Of a DNA stretch of 38,302 nt, positions 1 through 7,924 are shown in pieces; the first letter of the stretch is position 1, and each line of letters opens with the position of its first letter. Source of the stretch: Chloroflexota bacterium (lineage in GTDB: Bacteria; Chloroflexota; Ktedonobacteria; Ktedonobacterales; Ktedonobacteraceae); the NCBI GenBank assembly GCA_902810755.1, contig CADDYT010000054.1, forward strand, positions 1-38,302, given 5' to 3'. The translations under genes were made by a program, and so were the position numbers. The notes under the pieces were generated by a model. The model ran no database searches. It was not told the DNA's origin and saw only the letters and a list, made by a program, of their open reading frames with translations.

Positions 1-1400
1 GTCTCCAGCATGGTAAAGCGCGGCTCCTCGCCATCGCGCCCGGTTTGTTGAAGCAGGCTCTTGTCCACCAGGGAGATCATTCCTTCCAACACGTTTACGT
101 CGCTGTCGCCGACTGCGCTGGACACGGCCTCGACTGCCCCAAGGGTGCAGCCACCCACAAAGACGGAGAGTCGCCGGAAGAGGCGCTGCTCCTCTACAGG
201 CAAGAGTTCATAGCTCCAGGCGATCGTGCTGCGCAGGGTGCGCTGTCGCTCGGGCAGATCGCGGGCGCCTCCGGTCAAGACCTGCAAGCGGTGATCCAGG
301 CGGGCGAGCAGGGCCTGCGGGGTGAACACGTTGGTGCGAGCCGCTGCCAGTTCGATGGCCAGCGGCAGCCCATCGAGTCGGTTGCACATCCCAGCGATGG
401 CCGCCGCATTGTCCGTCGTTAAGTGAAAGTCGGGTCTGATAGCCTGTGCTCGCTGGAGGAACAGTTCCACGGCGGCAACGTGGGCGAGCGCCTCTACCTC
501 TGGCAGCCGCTTGCGATCAGGCAGTGCGAGGGGTGGGACGCTGAACTGGTGCTCAGCACGCAGGTGCAAGACCTCGCGGCTGGTGACCAGGGCTTTCACG
601 TCCGGGCAGGCACGTAACAGCTCAGGAAGCTGCGGTGCTGCACTGACGACCTGCTCGAAGTTGTCGAGCACCAGTAAACAGTGTTTGTCGCGCAGGTGTG
701 CCTTCAGAACATCGAGGAAGGATTGGTCTCCCGTGACTCTCAGCCCCAGGGTCTGGGCTACGGTAGAGAGTACGAGTTCCGGGTCGCGAAGAGGAGCCAG
801 GGCCACAAAAAAGACGCCATCGGTGAAGTGTTCCAGGAGATCGAAGGCGACCTGGAGGGCCAGCCGGGTCTTGCCTACGCCTGCCGTGCCTACCAGACTC
901 AACAATCGCACCTCGGGGCGTTGGAGCAGCGCTGCGGCGGCTGCCACCTCCTGCTCGCGTCCCACCAGCGAAGTGAGTTGGCGCGGAAGATTGTGGAGTG
1001 GCACGGGAGGGGTAACGTGCGTGCGCTCCTGAGAAGGGGAAGCGAGAGGACGTGGCACATGCTTGCCTGCAGCCGTTCGTGGGGTTGGCAGACCGGCTGT
1101 CCCAACCAGCTCGTCTGCGATGATTTGAAGGCGCGCCAGCGACAGCTCTGTCGATTTGCCGAGGTAGGCGGTGCGGAGACGCCCGGCATGGCGGCGGTAG
1201 GCATACCAGTACCAGCTTCCGGCACGCTGTTCCTTGCGTGCCGTAAAGGTAATGGCAGGGGACTCAAAGCGAAACGCGTCATGTCGCTCTAACCAGCCAT
1301 ACCATGCGTCCGACTCCACTACAACAGTATTGAGAGAGGCTTCCTGCTCTGCCTCCTCGTGCAGGATTCCATCGTGGACAATTGGAATGCGACGTGTCAT
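1..1400 (-). CDS. NB-ARC/LuxR-type ATP-binding transcriptional regulator (5' part; 3' end outside window)
   Basis: An uninterrupted minus-strand frame starts at ATG 1398-1400 and runs off the window after 466 codons. The N-terminal ~75 residues, with the blocks WYGWLERHDAFRFE and YWYAYRRHAGRL, resemble the leader domain of MalT/LuxR-like regulators that I associate with Ktedonobacteria. From about residue 150 an NB-ARC/AAA module follows: SLVGREQE, P-loop GTAGVGKTR (about residue 168), the Walker B-like LLVLDNFEQV, then RLDGLPLAIELAAAR and the helical STIAWSYELLP region. In this family a TPR region and a C-terminal LuxR helix-turn-helix usually follow; here they lie beyond position 1. It is probably a signal-responsive STAND-type activator. 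A near-consensus promoter and three TTGTGTAA motifs lie just upstream, which suggests autoregulation. The plus-strand frames here are shadows of this gene. Confidence 0.85.
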   Translation of the reverse strand, partial: MTRRIPIVHDGILHEEAEQEASLNTVVVESDAWYGWLERHDAFRFESPAITFTARKEQRAGSWYWYAYRRHAGRLRTAYLGKSTELSLARLQIIADELVGTAGLPTPRTAAGKHVPRPLASPSQERTHVTPPVPLHNLPRQLTSLVGREQEVAAAAALLQRPEVRLLSLVGTAGVGKTRLALQVAFDLLEHFTDGVFFVALAPLRDPELVLSTVAQTLGLRVTGDQSFLDVLKAHLRDKHCLLVLDNFEQVVSAAPQLPELLRACPDVKALVTSREVLHLRAEHQFSVPPLALPDRKRLPEVEALAHVAAVELFLQRAQAIRPDFHLTTDNAAAIAGMCNRLDGLPLAIELAAARTNVFTPQALLARLDHRLQVLTGGARDLPERQRTLRSTIAWSYELLPVEEQRLFRRLSVFVGGCTLGAVEAVSSAVGDSDVNVLEGMISLVDKSLLQQTGRDGEEPRFTMLE

Positions 1401-1440
1401 AATTCACGCCCTTCCTGCTGCCGTAACCGTTTCTCATAAG

Positions 1441-1487
1441 TTACACAATCGAGAGTTACACAACTAAGTATAGAGCCTTTTGTGTAA
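1441..1487. promoter_or_regulatory. Three TTGTGTAA motifs around the regulator promoter (candidate operator)
   Basis: The octamer TTACACAA (minus: TTGTGTAA) occurs at 1441-1448 and 1456-1463 as direct repeats with a 15-bp period. It occurs inverted at 1480-1487, inside the spacer between -35 and -10. The arrangement fits an operator for an autoregulating protein. The binding role is inference only. Confidence 0.4.
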
Positions 1488-1495
1488 TCTGTCAA
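1467..1495 (-). promoter_or_regulatory. Sigma-70-type promoter of the NB-ARC/LuxR regulator gene
   Basis: On the minus strand the sequence has TTGACA (1490-1495), a 17-bp spacer and TATACT (1467-1472). This is close to the sigma-70 consensus with optimal spacing, and lies about 65 bp upstream of the start codon. Confidence 0.75.
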
Positions 1496-1537
1496 TAAAG
1501 CTAAAGGAACGGTTTGCCGTGAAAAAACGGACCCAAT

Positions 1538-1626
1538 ATGTCATTCTGAGCGACAGCGAAGAATCTGAAGTGACCCCGTTGTCAGAGAAGCTACCAAAGA
1601 TTCTTCGCTGCCGCTCAGAATGACAT
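1538..1626. repeat. Inverted repeat with 28-29 nt arms (TCATTCTGAGCG family)
   Basis: The arms at 1538-1566 and 1598-1626 are reverse complements with a single mismatch (cgACAgc against cgGCAgc), separated by about 31 nt. The arm core TCATTCTGAGCG...GAAGAATCT looks like a dispersed intergenic palindrome that I recall from several environmental bacterial genomes. It lies downstream of proS and could fold in RNA, but it lacks a T-tract, so I call it a repeat and not a terminator. Confidence 0.65.
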
Positions 1627-1640
1627 GCGATGGAGCTTTC

Positions 1641-1662
1641 TGAATGGCATGCATGCCATTCA
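1641..1662. repeat. Perfect 22-bp palindrome downstream of proS
   Basis: The 22-bp segment centred on GGCATGCATGCC is fully self-complementary. It lies 25 bp past the proS stop codon. It may contribute to 3' end formation, but no U-tract follows on the minus strand, so the role is uncertain. Confidence 0.45.
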
Positions 1663-1686
1663 CGCGTGCAAAGAAGATGGCAAAAA

Positions 1687-3435
1687 TTATCGTCCCTCCG
1701 CTATGCCCTGAAGAATCTCCTCCTGAATGACCCGTACAGCTTCGGCGAGCGGGACGATGTGGCTCTCTTTTTGTGAGCGCAGTTTGAGTTCGAGGCCGCC
1801 GTTTTTGAGCGAGCGCCTGCTCAGGACGGCGCGCAAGGGCAGGCCAATGAGGTCGGCATCGTTGAATTTGACGCCGGCGCTTTCAAGGCGGTCGTCGTAG
1901 AGTACTTCGACGCCGGCGGCCCTCAGGTCGGCGTAGAATTGTTCGGCGGCCTGGCGCGTTTCGGCTTTGTCGAGGTCGAGGCCAAGCAGCGCGACGGAGT
2001 AGGGGGCGATGCTGAAGGGCCAGATGATGCCCTTTTCGTCGTGGTGCTGCTCCACGACAATGCCCATGAGGCGGCTGACGCCGATGCCGTAGCTGCCCAT
2101 GTAGATAGGTCCCTCATTGCCCTGCGCATCCAGGTAGGTCGCGCCCAGCAGTTCGCTGTACTTTGTGCCGGGCTTGAAGATGTGGCCCGCTTCGCTGCCG
2201 CGCACGATGTGCAGCGTGCCCCCGCAGTAAGCGCAGATGGCGCCCTCGTAGGCGGAGGCGATATCGGCCCAGATGTCCACACGGAAATCACGCGGGTAGT
2301 TGACATTTTTGACATGATAGTCAACGCGGTTCGCACCTGCGACAAAGTTGTTGCCCTGCCGCAGCGAGATGTCTGCCACGATCGACATTTCCGGCCCCTT
2401 GTTGAGCGGCGAGGTGAAACCGGCAACGATGCCGGCCTGCCGGAGTTCTTCGGGCGTGGCAAGGTGCAGGTCGGTGGCGTTGACGCCGGCGCGAAAGAGG
2501 GCGCTTGCCAGCTTGACCTCGTTGATCTCCAGGTCGCCGCGCACCAGCGCCAGCACCACGCGGCCACCCGCGACGTAGCAGACGGTTTTGATAGTCTTAT
2601 TCTCCGGCACATTGAGGAAGGCGGCGAGGTCGGAGATGGACATGCAGTTGGGCGTGTAGACCTCTTCCAGCGCCGCCTCCGGCTCATGGGGCAGCTCGCC
2701 GCGCACAAACTCGGCCTTCTCCACGTTGGCGGCGTATTCGCAGCCGGCGCAGACAAGGGCCTCGTCCTCCCCGGCTGCTGTGGGCGCGATGAACTCCTGC
2801 GAGGTCTGACCGCCAATACCGCCGCTTTCGGCATGGATGGCGATGAAGCGCAGACCGATACGCCTGAAGATAGCTGCGTAGGCTTCGGCCATCGCCTGGT
2901 AGCTGCGATCCAGACCGGCCTCGTCGGCGTCGAAGCTGTAGAGGTCCATCATGAGCAATTCGCGCGTGCGCAACAGGCCGCCGCGGGGGCGCGGCTCGTC
3001 GCGAAACTTGGTCTGAATCTGGTAGATGCGCTGGGGCAGGTCGCGATAGCTGCGGATAAACTCCATTACCAGCAAGGTGACGACCTCCTCGTGCGTCGGG
3101 CCAAGCACGATGTCGCGTCCACGCCGGTCCTTGAGGGTGAAGAGAACCGGCTCGTAGATTTCGGCGCGGCTCGGCCCGCTGGCCGGGCGCTTTTCCCAGA
3201 GTTCCTTTGGTTGCAGCGCAGGCATGCGTACTTCCTGCCCACCGGCGCGGTCCATCTCCTCGCGCACGATCTGTGTGAGCTTGTGGAGCACGCGCTCGCC
3301 CAGCGGCAGGAAGCTGTAGACACCGGCCATAAGCGGGCGAATAAAGCCGGCTCGCACCAGCAGTTCCTGGTTGCCAGCCTCCGCTTCGCGCGGAGCCTCG
3401 CGCAAGGTCTTTGTCAGTAGTTGCGAAACGCGCAT
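1687..3435 (-). CDS. proS: Prolyl-tRNA synthetase, bacterial type (ProRS with editing insertion)
   Basis: This enzyme charges tRNA-Pro with proline in the cytosol. The 582-residue protein has the bacterial-type layout: class II motif 1 near the N-terminus, motif 2 around TKFRDEPRPRGGLLRTREL (about 140-160), then an INS/YbaK-like editing domain (about 225-385), motif 3 around GSYGIGVSRLMG, and a C-terminal anticodon-binding domain. Its length is normal for the family. ATG 3433-3435 is preceded by AAAGGAGG at good spacing, and the first residues MRVSQLLTKTLREAP match the usual start. It follows the sulfatase gene on the same strand by 67 bp. No T-box is visible before it. A second, archaeal-type ProRS gene lies 2.7 kb away, so proline charging is duplicated. 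Confidence 0.96.
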   Translation of the reverse strand: MRVSQLLTKTLREAPREAEAGNQELLVRAGFIRPLMAGVYSFLPLGERVLHKLTQIVREEMDRAGGQEVRMPALQPKELWEKRPASGPSRAEIYEPVLFTLKDRRGRDIVLGPTHEEVVTLLVMEFIRSYRDLPQRIYQIQTKFRDEPRPRGGLLRTRELLMMDLYSFDADEAGLDRSYQAMAEAYAAIFRRIGLRFIAIHAESGGIGGQTSQEFIAPTAAGEDEALVCAGCEYAANVEKAEFVRGELPHEPEAALEEVYTPNCMSISDLAAFLNVPENKTIKTVCYVAGGRVVLALVRGDLEINEVKLASALFRAGVNATDLHLATPEELRQAGIVAGFTSPLNKGPEMSIVADISLRQGNNFVAGANRVDYHVKNVNYPRDFRVDIWADIASAYEGAICAYCGGTLHIVRGSEAGHIFKPGTKYSELLGATYLDAQGNEGPIYMGSYGIGVSRLMGIVVEQHHDEKGIIWPFSIAPYSVALLGLDLDKAETRQAAEQFYADLRAAGVEVLYDDRLESAGVKFNDADLIGLPLRAVLSRRSLKNGGLELKLRSQKESHIVPLAEAVRVIQEEILQGIAEGR

Positions 3436-3502
3436 ACGTTCCTCCTTTCCTTCGGGCTACTTTTTCGGCCAAATCCCGGTCAACGTTCATTCTCGGCGGA
3501 AT

Positions 3503-4837
3503 TCAGTCAGCAGCGATGGGTTTTGGCGCCCCCACAACATATGTTGGATCGTCGGCTGACAATTGATCCGGGTCGTTCAACTCGGCGCCGATGGGAGCGG
3601 GAACCGGCCCCTGGAGTAAGGGGTCGTCGGTCTCGACCATCCAGCTCTTGAGGCGTTGTTGCATCTCCTGTAAGACGGAAGCGTAGGCCGGATCGTTTGC
3701 CAGATTACACATTTCGTTGGGATCGAAGATCAGGTCATAGAGTTGTTCGGCGGCGCGGGGCCGATTTTGCCAGCCATAGGCCAGGAGCAGGTCTTTGCTC
3801 GGGCCGTCGTCACAGTTGGGCAGAACGGGGCCGATATGATCGCCAAAGCGGCGAATATACTTCCAGCGTTGCGTGCGCACGGCGCGCTGTGGGTCGTAGG
3901 CCGCGTGATAGGTCAATTCGGCAAAGATGGCCTCGCGCACCTCGTCTCGCCGCTGGCGAATCAGGGGCAGCAGCGACTGGCCCTGCAGCCAATGCGGGCG
4001 TTCGATCTGCAAAAGGTCACAGAGCGTGGGAAAGATATCGATGTGGGAGACCAGCGCGTCGCAGACCTGACCGCCGATGAACCCGCCGGGGCCGCGCATC
4101 ATGAGCATCACGCCGATGCCGTGATCAAACAGGTTGGCTTTCGCGCCCGGAAAAGCCAGGCCATGATCGGTGGTCAGGATGACCAGCGTATTATTGCGCA
4201 GCCCATTGCTATCCAGCGCATCAAGCACCGCGCCGACGCCCTGATCGAGAACGCGGGCGCTGGCCTTAAACGCGGCTATATCGCGGCGCGTCTGCGGGGT
4301 GTCCGGCAGGTTAGCAGGCGGCAGGCAGTAATTGGCCTCTTCAGGCGCGGCGGGTTGAAAGAATTCGCGGTGCGTCTCAAAGAAGCCGACCGAGAGAAAG
4401 AAGGGCCGCTCCGGTGGATTGCGCAGCACGCTTATCGCTGCCGGAGCAACCGCGTCGACGTGCGTGGTCTTGATGTTAAAAACGCGGTCATAGCCAAGTA
4501 TAGCGGGAGTTTTTGAGATATGTTGCTCGCCGATGAGGATCGAATAATAGCCAACTTTGCGCAGCGTGTGGATGAGTTGATGCTGATAATCGCGCAGCGC
4601 GAAGCCGCGATGGGCGAGGCCCATCATACCATTGCTGTGCGCGTACTGGCCGGTTAAAAGAACGGAGCGACTGCCGGAGCAGGTGGGCGCGGCACAGAAC
4701 GCCTTGCGGAACAACACCCCCTCTTCGGCAAAACGCTGAATGTCAGGCGTTGGAATAGCATAACCATAGGGCTGAACGTAACGCCCCGTGTCATGCGAAT
4801 GAAGATAGAGAATATTCGGGTAATTTCCCTTTTGCAT
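3503..4837 (-). CDS. Sulfatase family hydrolase (N-sulfoglucosamine sulfohydrolase-like)
   Basis: The protein is an alkaline-phosphatase-superfamily sulfatase of 444 residues, likely hydrolysing a sulfate ester or sulfamate. It starts with NILYLHSHDTGRYVQPYG, where a metal-ligand Asp sits in HD instead of the common DD. The formylglycine site reads TCSGSRSVLLTG: the modified Cys and the Arg are kept, but the usual Pro/Ala is Gly. The second metal cluster is TTDHGLAFPGAK. I chose ATG 4835-4837 because the open frame to 5083 would add 82 residues without family similarity and overlap the divergent sulfotransferase gene. No signal peptide is visible, so it is probably cytosolic or exported by another route. 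The substrate cannot be read from the sequence. Confidence 0.88.
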   Translation of the reverse strand: MQKGNYPNILYLHSHDTGRYVQPYGYAIPTPDIQRFAEEGVLFRKAFCAAPTCSGSRSVLLTGQYAHSNGMMGLAHRGFALRDYQHQLIHTLRKVGYYSILIGEQHISKTPAILGYDRVFNIKTTHVDAVAPAAISVLRNPPERPFFLSVGFFETHREFFQPAAPEEANYCLPPANLPDTPQTRRDIAAFKASARVLDQGVGAVLDALDSNGLRNNTLVILTTDHGLAFPGAKANLFDHGIGVMLMMRGPGGFIGGQVCDALVSHIDIFPTLCDLLQIERPHWLQGQSLLPLIRQRRDEVREAIFAELTYHAAYDPQRAVRTQRWKYIRRFGDHIGPVLPNCDDGPSKDLLLAYGWQNRPRAAEQLYDLIFDPNEMCNLANDPAYASVLQEMQQRLKSWMVETDDPLLQGPVPAPIGAELNDPDQLSADDPTYVVGAPKPIAAD

Positions 4838-4961
4838 TGTCAGTGTTCTTTCAAGGGAGCAAAGAGCTCCATGTCTCTGTATACCTTTTGTCCGTTGGCC
4901 CGTGTTACGAATCAGCAAAAACGTCTTTACCGTCTTTTCAGGAAGACAGAAGGAGGTTGCC

Positions 4962-5774
4962 ATGCGACCGCACACATCATACCTTATCTGCGCGACGCAG
5001 CGCAGCGGAAGCACGCTTCTCTGTGAGGCGCTGCAGAACACGGGCCTTGCCGGCTGGCCCGAAGAATACTTCCAGACCCACAAAAAGAGCGGCAGTATTC
5101 GACCGCCAGAAGACTACTTCAAAGGGCTGAACGTGACGGAGATGATGAGCTATCTCAACGACTCCTCGCCACCCTCGCTGCCTCTTCCACAGGAGGACGG
5201 GCAGCCCTATGAAAACTTCCTCAACGAGGTGCTTAAGCGCGGCACCACTCCCAACGGCGTCTTCGGGGCGAAGATCATGTGGGCCTACTTCGGCGGCTTC
5301 ATCAGCAAGCTGCGCGAGATTCCGCGTTATCGAAAGGTGAAAGGCAACAACCTTCTTTCCACAGTCTTCCCCAATCTCCATTATATCTGGCTCACGCGCC
5401 AGGACAAAGTCAGGCAGGCGGTATCGCTCTGGAAAGCCCTCCAGACCTGGGTCTGGCGGCAGGACGACGATACATTCCCGCCTTCCAGAGAACCTCAGTT
5501 TCACTTCACGGCCATCGACCACCTCGTCCATCAGATTGAGGCCGATGAGCTGGCATGGCGGCGTTACTTCAGAAGACAGCGCATTCAGCCATACATCGTC
5601 GTCTACGAGCAACTGGTGTCGGCCTACGAGGAGACCGCGCTGGACATCTTGCGCTACCTCGATATCCCTCTCTCTCGCAGGCCAACCTTTAGCGAACGCC
5701 GTATGAGGCGACAGGCCGACGCCCTGTCAGAAGAATGGGTGCAACGCTATCACCGCTACAAACAAACGGCTTAA
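4962..5774 (+). CDS. Stf0-type sulfotransferase
   Basis: The 270-residue protein opens with SYLICATQRSGSTLLCEAL, the 5'-phosphosulfate-binding loop of PAPS-dependent sulfotransferases, followed by GLAGWPEEYF, as in the Stf0 (trehalose 2-sulfotransferase-like) family. Later blocks YIWLTRQDKVRQAVSLWKA and RRMRRQADALSEEWVQRY also fit Stf0. It would transfer sulfate from PAPS to a sugar or lipid hydroxyl. ATG 4962 is preceded by AGGAGG at 7-8 nt, which makes it better than an upstream in-frame ATG at 4902. The gene is head-to-head with a sulfatase, 124 bp apart, so sulfation and desulfation genes may share a control region. Its 3' end overlaps the convergent csaA gene by 4 nt. Confidence 0.88.
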   Translation: MRPHTSYLICATQRSGSTLLCEALQNTGLAGWPEEYFQTHKKSGSIRPPEDYFKGLNVTEMMSYLNDSSPPSLPLPQEDGQPYENFLNEVLKRGTTPNGVFGAKIMWAYFGGFISKLREIPRYRKVKGNNLLSTVFPNLHYIWLTRQDKVRQAVSLWKALQTWVWRQDDDTFPPSREPQFHFTAIDHLVHQIEADELAWRRYFRRQRIQPYIVVYEQLVSAYEETALDILRYLDIPLSRRPTFSERRMRRQADALSEEWVQRYHRYKQTA

Positions 5775-6103
5775 AACATTTTCCCTCCGACGGGTACATT
5801 ATGCGTTGGAGTGAGCAGGACAACGCCGCCATCGCCATCGGGAACGCCGAGCGTCAGCACCTCAGAGATAAAGGGGCCAATCTGCTTCGGCGGGAAATTC
5901 ACGACTGCCATCACCAGTCTGCCAGGCAATTCGTCCTTTGTATAGTGCTTCGTGATCTGCGCAGACGATTTTTTCAGCCCGATTTCCGGGCCAAAATCAA
6001 TCGTCAGCTTATAGGCAGGTTTACGGGCCTGGGGAAAATCCTCGACTTTGACGATTTTCCCCACCCGTATGTCCACCTTTTCAAAGTCTCCATAAGAAAT
6101 CAC
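5771..6103 (-). CDS. csaA: CsaA-like tRNA-binding OB-fold protein
   Basis: The 110-residue protein is a single tRNA-binding (EMAP/Trbp111-like) OB fold: VDIRVGKIVKVEDFPQARK at the N-terminus, then SAQITKHY, GRLVMAVVNFPPKQIGPF and LTLGVPDGDG. This matches CsaA, described as a chaperone with tRNA-binding ability. It starts with GTG at 6101-6103 behind AGGAGTAAACT. It begins 13 bp after the stop of the archaeal-type prolyl-tRNA synthetase and is very likely cotranscribed with it, so it should also answer to the T-box. A link with tRNA-Pro handling is an inference from this position. Confidence 0.9.
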   Translation of the reverse strand: MISYGDFEKVDIRVGKIVKVEDFPQARKPAYKLTIDFGPEIGLKKSSAQITKHYTKDELPGRLVMAVVNFPPKQIGPFISEVLTLGVPDGDGGVVLLTPTHNVPVGGKMF

Positions 6104-6116
6104 AGTTTACTCCTGG

Positions 6117-7565
6117 TTAATATGCACGCGCGAAGATGGCTTCGCACGTGGCGGGCTTGCCGGTGTAGATGCTCTGGCCCTGGACGCCGCCTTCCGGCTG
6201 ATTGAAGGGGATGACGCGCAGGGTGGCTTTGGTCTCTTCCTTGATAGCCTGTTCCGCCTCGCTGTCCTCCGCCCACTTCACACGGGCAAAGCCGCGATTC
6301 TCGATGATCTGCTTGAATTCCTCGTAGTCCTCGGTGTAGTGCGTGTTCTGCTCGCGGAAGGCAAGCGCGCGCTGGTAGAGTCCCTGCTGCACCTCTTCAA
6401 GCAGGAGCGGAAGCCGCTCGGCCAGTCCTTCGACGGGAACGGTCTCTCTGGCGCGGGTATCGCGGCGCACCAGCACGACGCTGTTGTTCTGCACGTCGCG
6501 CGGGCCGATCTCCATGCGCACGGGAACGCCACGCATCTCCCACTCGTTGAACTTCCATCCGGGGGTGTTCTCGCTCATGTCAACCTTGGCGCGCACCTTG
6601 CCCTTGAGCATCTTTTCGATACGCGCCACCTGCTCGCTCACTACCGCTTTGTCGGCCTCCTTGCGCCAGATGGGGACGATCACCACCTGATAAGGCGCGA
6701 CGTGTGGGGGCAGGATGAGGCCAGAACTGTCGCCATGCACCATGATGATGCCACCGATGACGCGGGTGCTGAGGCCCCAGCTGGTGGTGGCGGCATATTT
6801 GCGCTGCCCATCGGCGTCCAGGTACTGGATGTCAAAGCCCTGCGCGAAGTTGGTGCCAAGATTATGGCTGGTGGCCGATTGCAGGGCTTTGCCGTCGCCC
6901 ATCATGGCCTCGATGGAATAGGTGCGCAGCGCGCCCGCGAACTTCTCGTTCTCGCTCTTGCGCCCGGCAATCACCGGAATCGCCAGGTCTTCCTCAACAA
7001 AGGAGCGATAGACCTCCAGCATCATGAGCGTGCGCTCCTCGGCCTCTTCGACGCTGCGGTGCGCGGTATGGCCCTCCTGCCAGAGAAACTCAGAGGTGCG
7101 CAGGAAAAGCGCGGTGCGCTTCTCCCAGCGCATCACGTTATTCCACTGGTTAATGAGAATGGGCAGGTCGCGATAGCTCTGAATCCACTTCGCGAAGCTG
7201 TGGCCGATGATGGTTTCGCTGGTGGGGCGAATAGCAAGAGGCTCCTCCAGTTCCTCGCCGCCGCCGCGCGTCACCCAGGCCACTTCCGGCGCGAAGCCCT
7301 CGACGTGTTCCGCCTCTTTCTCAAGGAAGCTGCGCGGGATAAGCAGGGGGAAGTAGGCGTTCATGACGCCCGTCTCTTTGAAACGAGCATCCAGCAGGCG
7401 CTGGACGTTCTCCCAGATGGCATAGCCATAGGGGCGGATAATCATGCAGCCGCGCACAGGGGCATAGTCAGCCAGTTCCGCCTTGCGTACTACCTGATTG
7501 TACCATTGTGAAAAATTGTCTTCCTGGTCTACCAGTTCTTCAACATACTTTGTCTCGTTTGCCAT
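6117..7565 (-). CDS. proS: Prolyl-tRNA synthetase, archaeal/eukaryotic type (second ProRS)
   Basis: This 482-residue class II synthetase lacks the bacterial editing insertion and follows the archaeal/eukaryal ProRS pattern: DFSQWYNQVV-type N-terminus (here DNFSQWYNQVVRKAELADY), RPTSETIIGHSFAKWI, the motif 2 region INQWNNVMRWEKRTALFLRT, EGHTAH, then the anticodon-binding part, ending in the typical terminal Tyr (IFARAY). ATG 7563-7565 is preceded by AAAGGAG; the 13 extra upstream codons in the open frame lie in the T-box terminator. A T-box leader with a CCC specifier controls it. Some bacteria (for example the Bacillus cereus group) have a similar pair with the archaeal-type copy under T-box control; there it is a proline-starvation or inhibitor-tolerance backup. 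The same is likely here. Confidence 0.95.
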   Translation of the reverse strand: MANETKYVEELVDQEDNFSQWYNQVVRKAELADYAPVRGCMIIRPYGYAIWENVQRLLDARFKETGVMNAYFPLLIPRSFLEKEAEHVEGFAPEVAWVTRGGGEELEEPLAIRPTSETIIGHSFAKWIQSYRDLPILINQWNNVMRWEKRTALFLRTSEFLWQEGHTAHRSVEEAEERTLMMLEVYRSFVEEDLAIPVIAGRKSENEKFAGALRTYSIEAMMGDGKALQSATSHNLGTNFAQGFDIQYLDADGQRKYAATTSWGLSTRVIGGIIMVHGDSSGLILPPHVAPYQVVIVPIWRKEADKAVVSEQVARIEKMLKGKVRAKVDMSENTPGWKFNEWEMRGVPVRMEIGPRDVQNNSVVLVRRDTRARETVPVEGLAERLPLLLEEVQQGLYQRALAFREQNTHYTEDYEEFKQIIENRGFARVKWAEDSEAEQAIKEETKATLRVIPFNQPEGGVQGQSIYTGKPATCEAIFARAY

Positions 7566-7583
7566 ACATACTCCTTTCAGGCA

Positions 7584-7613
7584 TAAAAAAACTCGCCCTT
7601 CCATAAGGACGAG
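7584..7613 (-). terminator. T-box intrinsic terminator before the second proS
   Basis: On the minus strand a 9-bp stem (CTCGTCCTT / AAGGGCGAG, one G-U pair) with an ATGG loop is followed by seven T residues. It lies directly between the T-box sequence and the proS ribosome-binding site. Confidence 0.85.
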
Positions 7614-7878
7614 ATAATTCCCGTGGTGCCACCTTCTTTGAGCTATGCCTCACAGCATAACTCCACTCACGCGGTCATTTCGGGCTATAAGAAACCCGGA
7701 CGATAACCGCTGCTCCTGATAACGGTGAGGCTCCGGTCAGTTTCGCCTCTCGCTCACTGACGCTCTCAGGTGGGTTCGGACGCGGCATCTATCCACCGGC
7801 TTACACTCTCCCGGCTCGCTGCTCGACTTGCCCTCGCCTACTGATCCTGATCAAGGCGTTGTCTATCTTTGATTGATT
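7614..7878 (-). promoter_or_regulatory. T-box riboswitch, proline (specifier CCC)
   Basis: The leader lies between a consensus promoter and the archaeal-type proS. The T-box sequence AAGGTGGCACCACGGG is at 7620-7635 (minus strand), and the AGTA element of Stem I at 7839-7842. The Stem I base TCAGG (7846-7850) pairs with CCTGA (7766-7770). On the 3' side of the specifier loop, GAAC is followed by CCC (7772-7774), a proline codon that fits the downstream enzyme. In the family, uncharged cognate tRNA stabilises an antiterminator so that the synthetase is expressed. The second T-box in this window has the same GAA-N-codon layout, which supports the specifier call. Confidence 0.9.
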
Positions 7879-7884
7879 GTATCA

Positions 7885-7913
7885 AAGATACACCTTTTCA
7901 TGCGATTTGTCAA
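7885..7913 (-). promoter_or_regulatory. Promoter of the T-box-proS-csaA operon
   Basis: The minus strand has TTGACA (7908-7913), a 17-bp spacer and TATCTT (7885-7890). Transcription would begin near 7878, just before the T-box Stem I. Confidence 0.7.
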
Positions 7914-7924
7914 GCACTTTCCCT

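Noticed and set aside
1939..3420. 493-codon plus-strand frame opposite proS, and similar long antisense frames at 6339-7511, 28961-30433, 34249-35457 and 35761-37095
   Set aside because: Each is the shadow of a well-identified gene (ProRS, second ProRS, GlyRS, DnaK, GrpE/HrcA).
4838..5083. Sulfatase N-terminal extension of 82 residues
   Set aside because: No family similarity, and it would overlap the divergent sulfotransferase gene and its ribosome-binding site.
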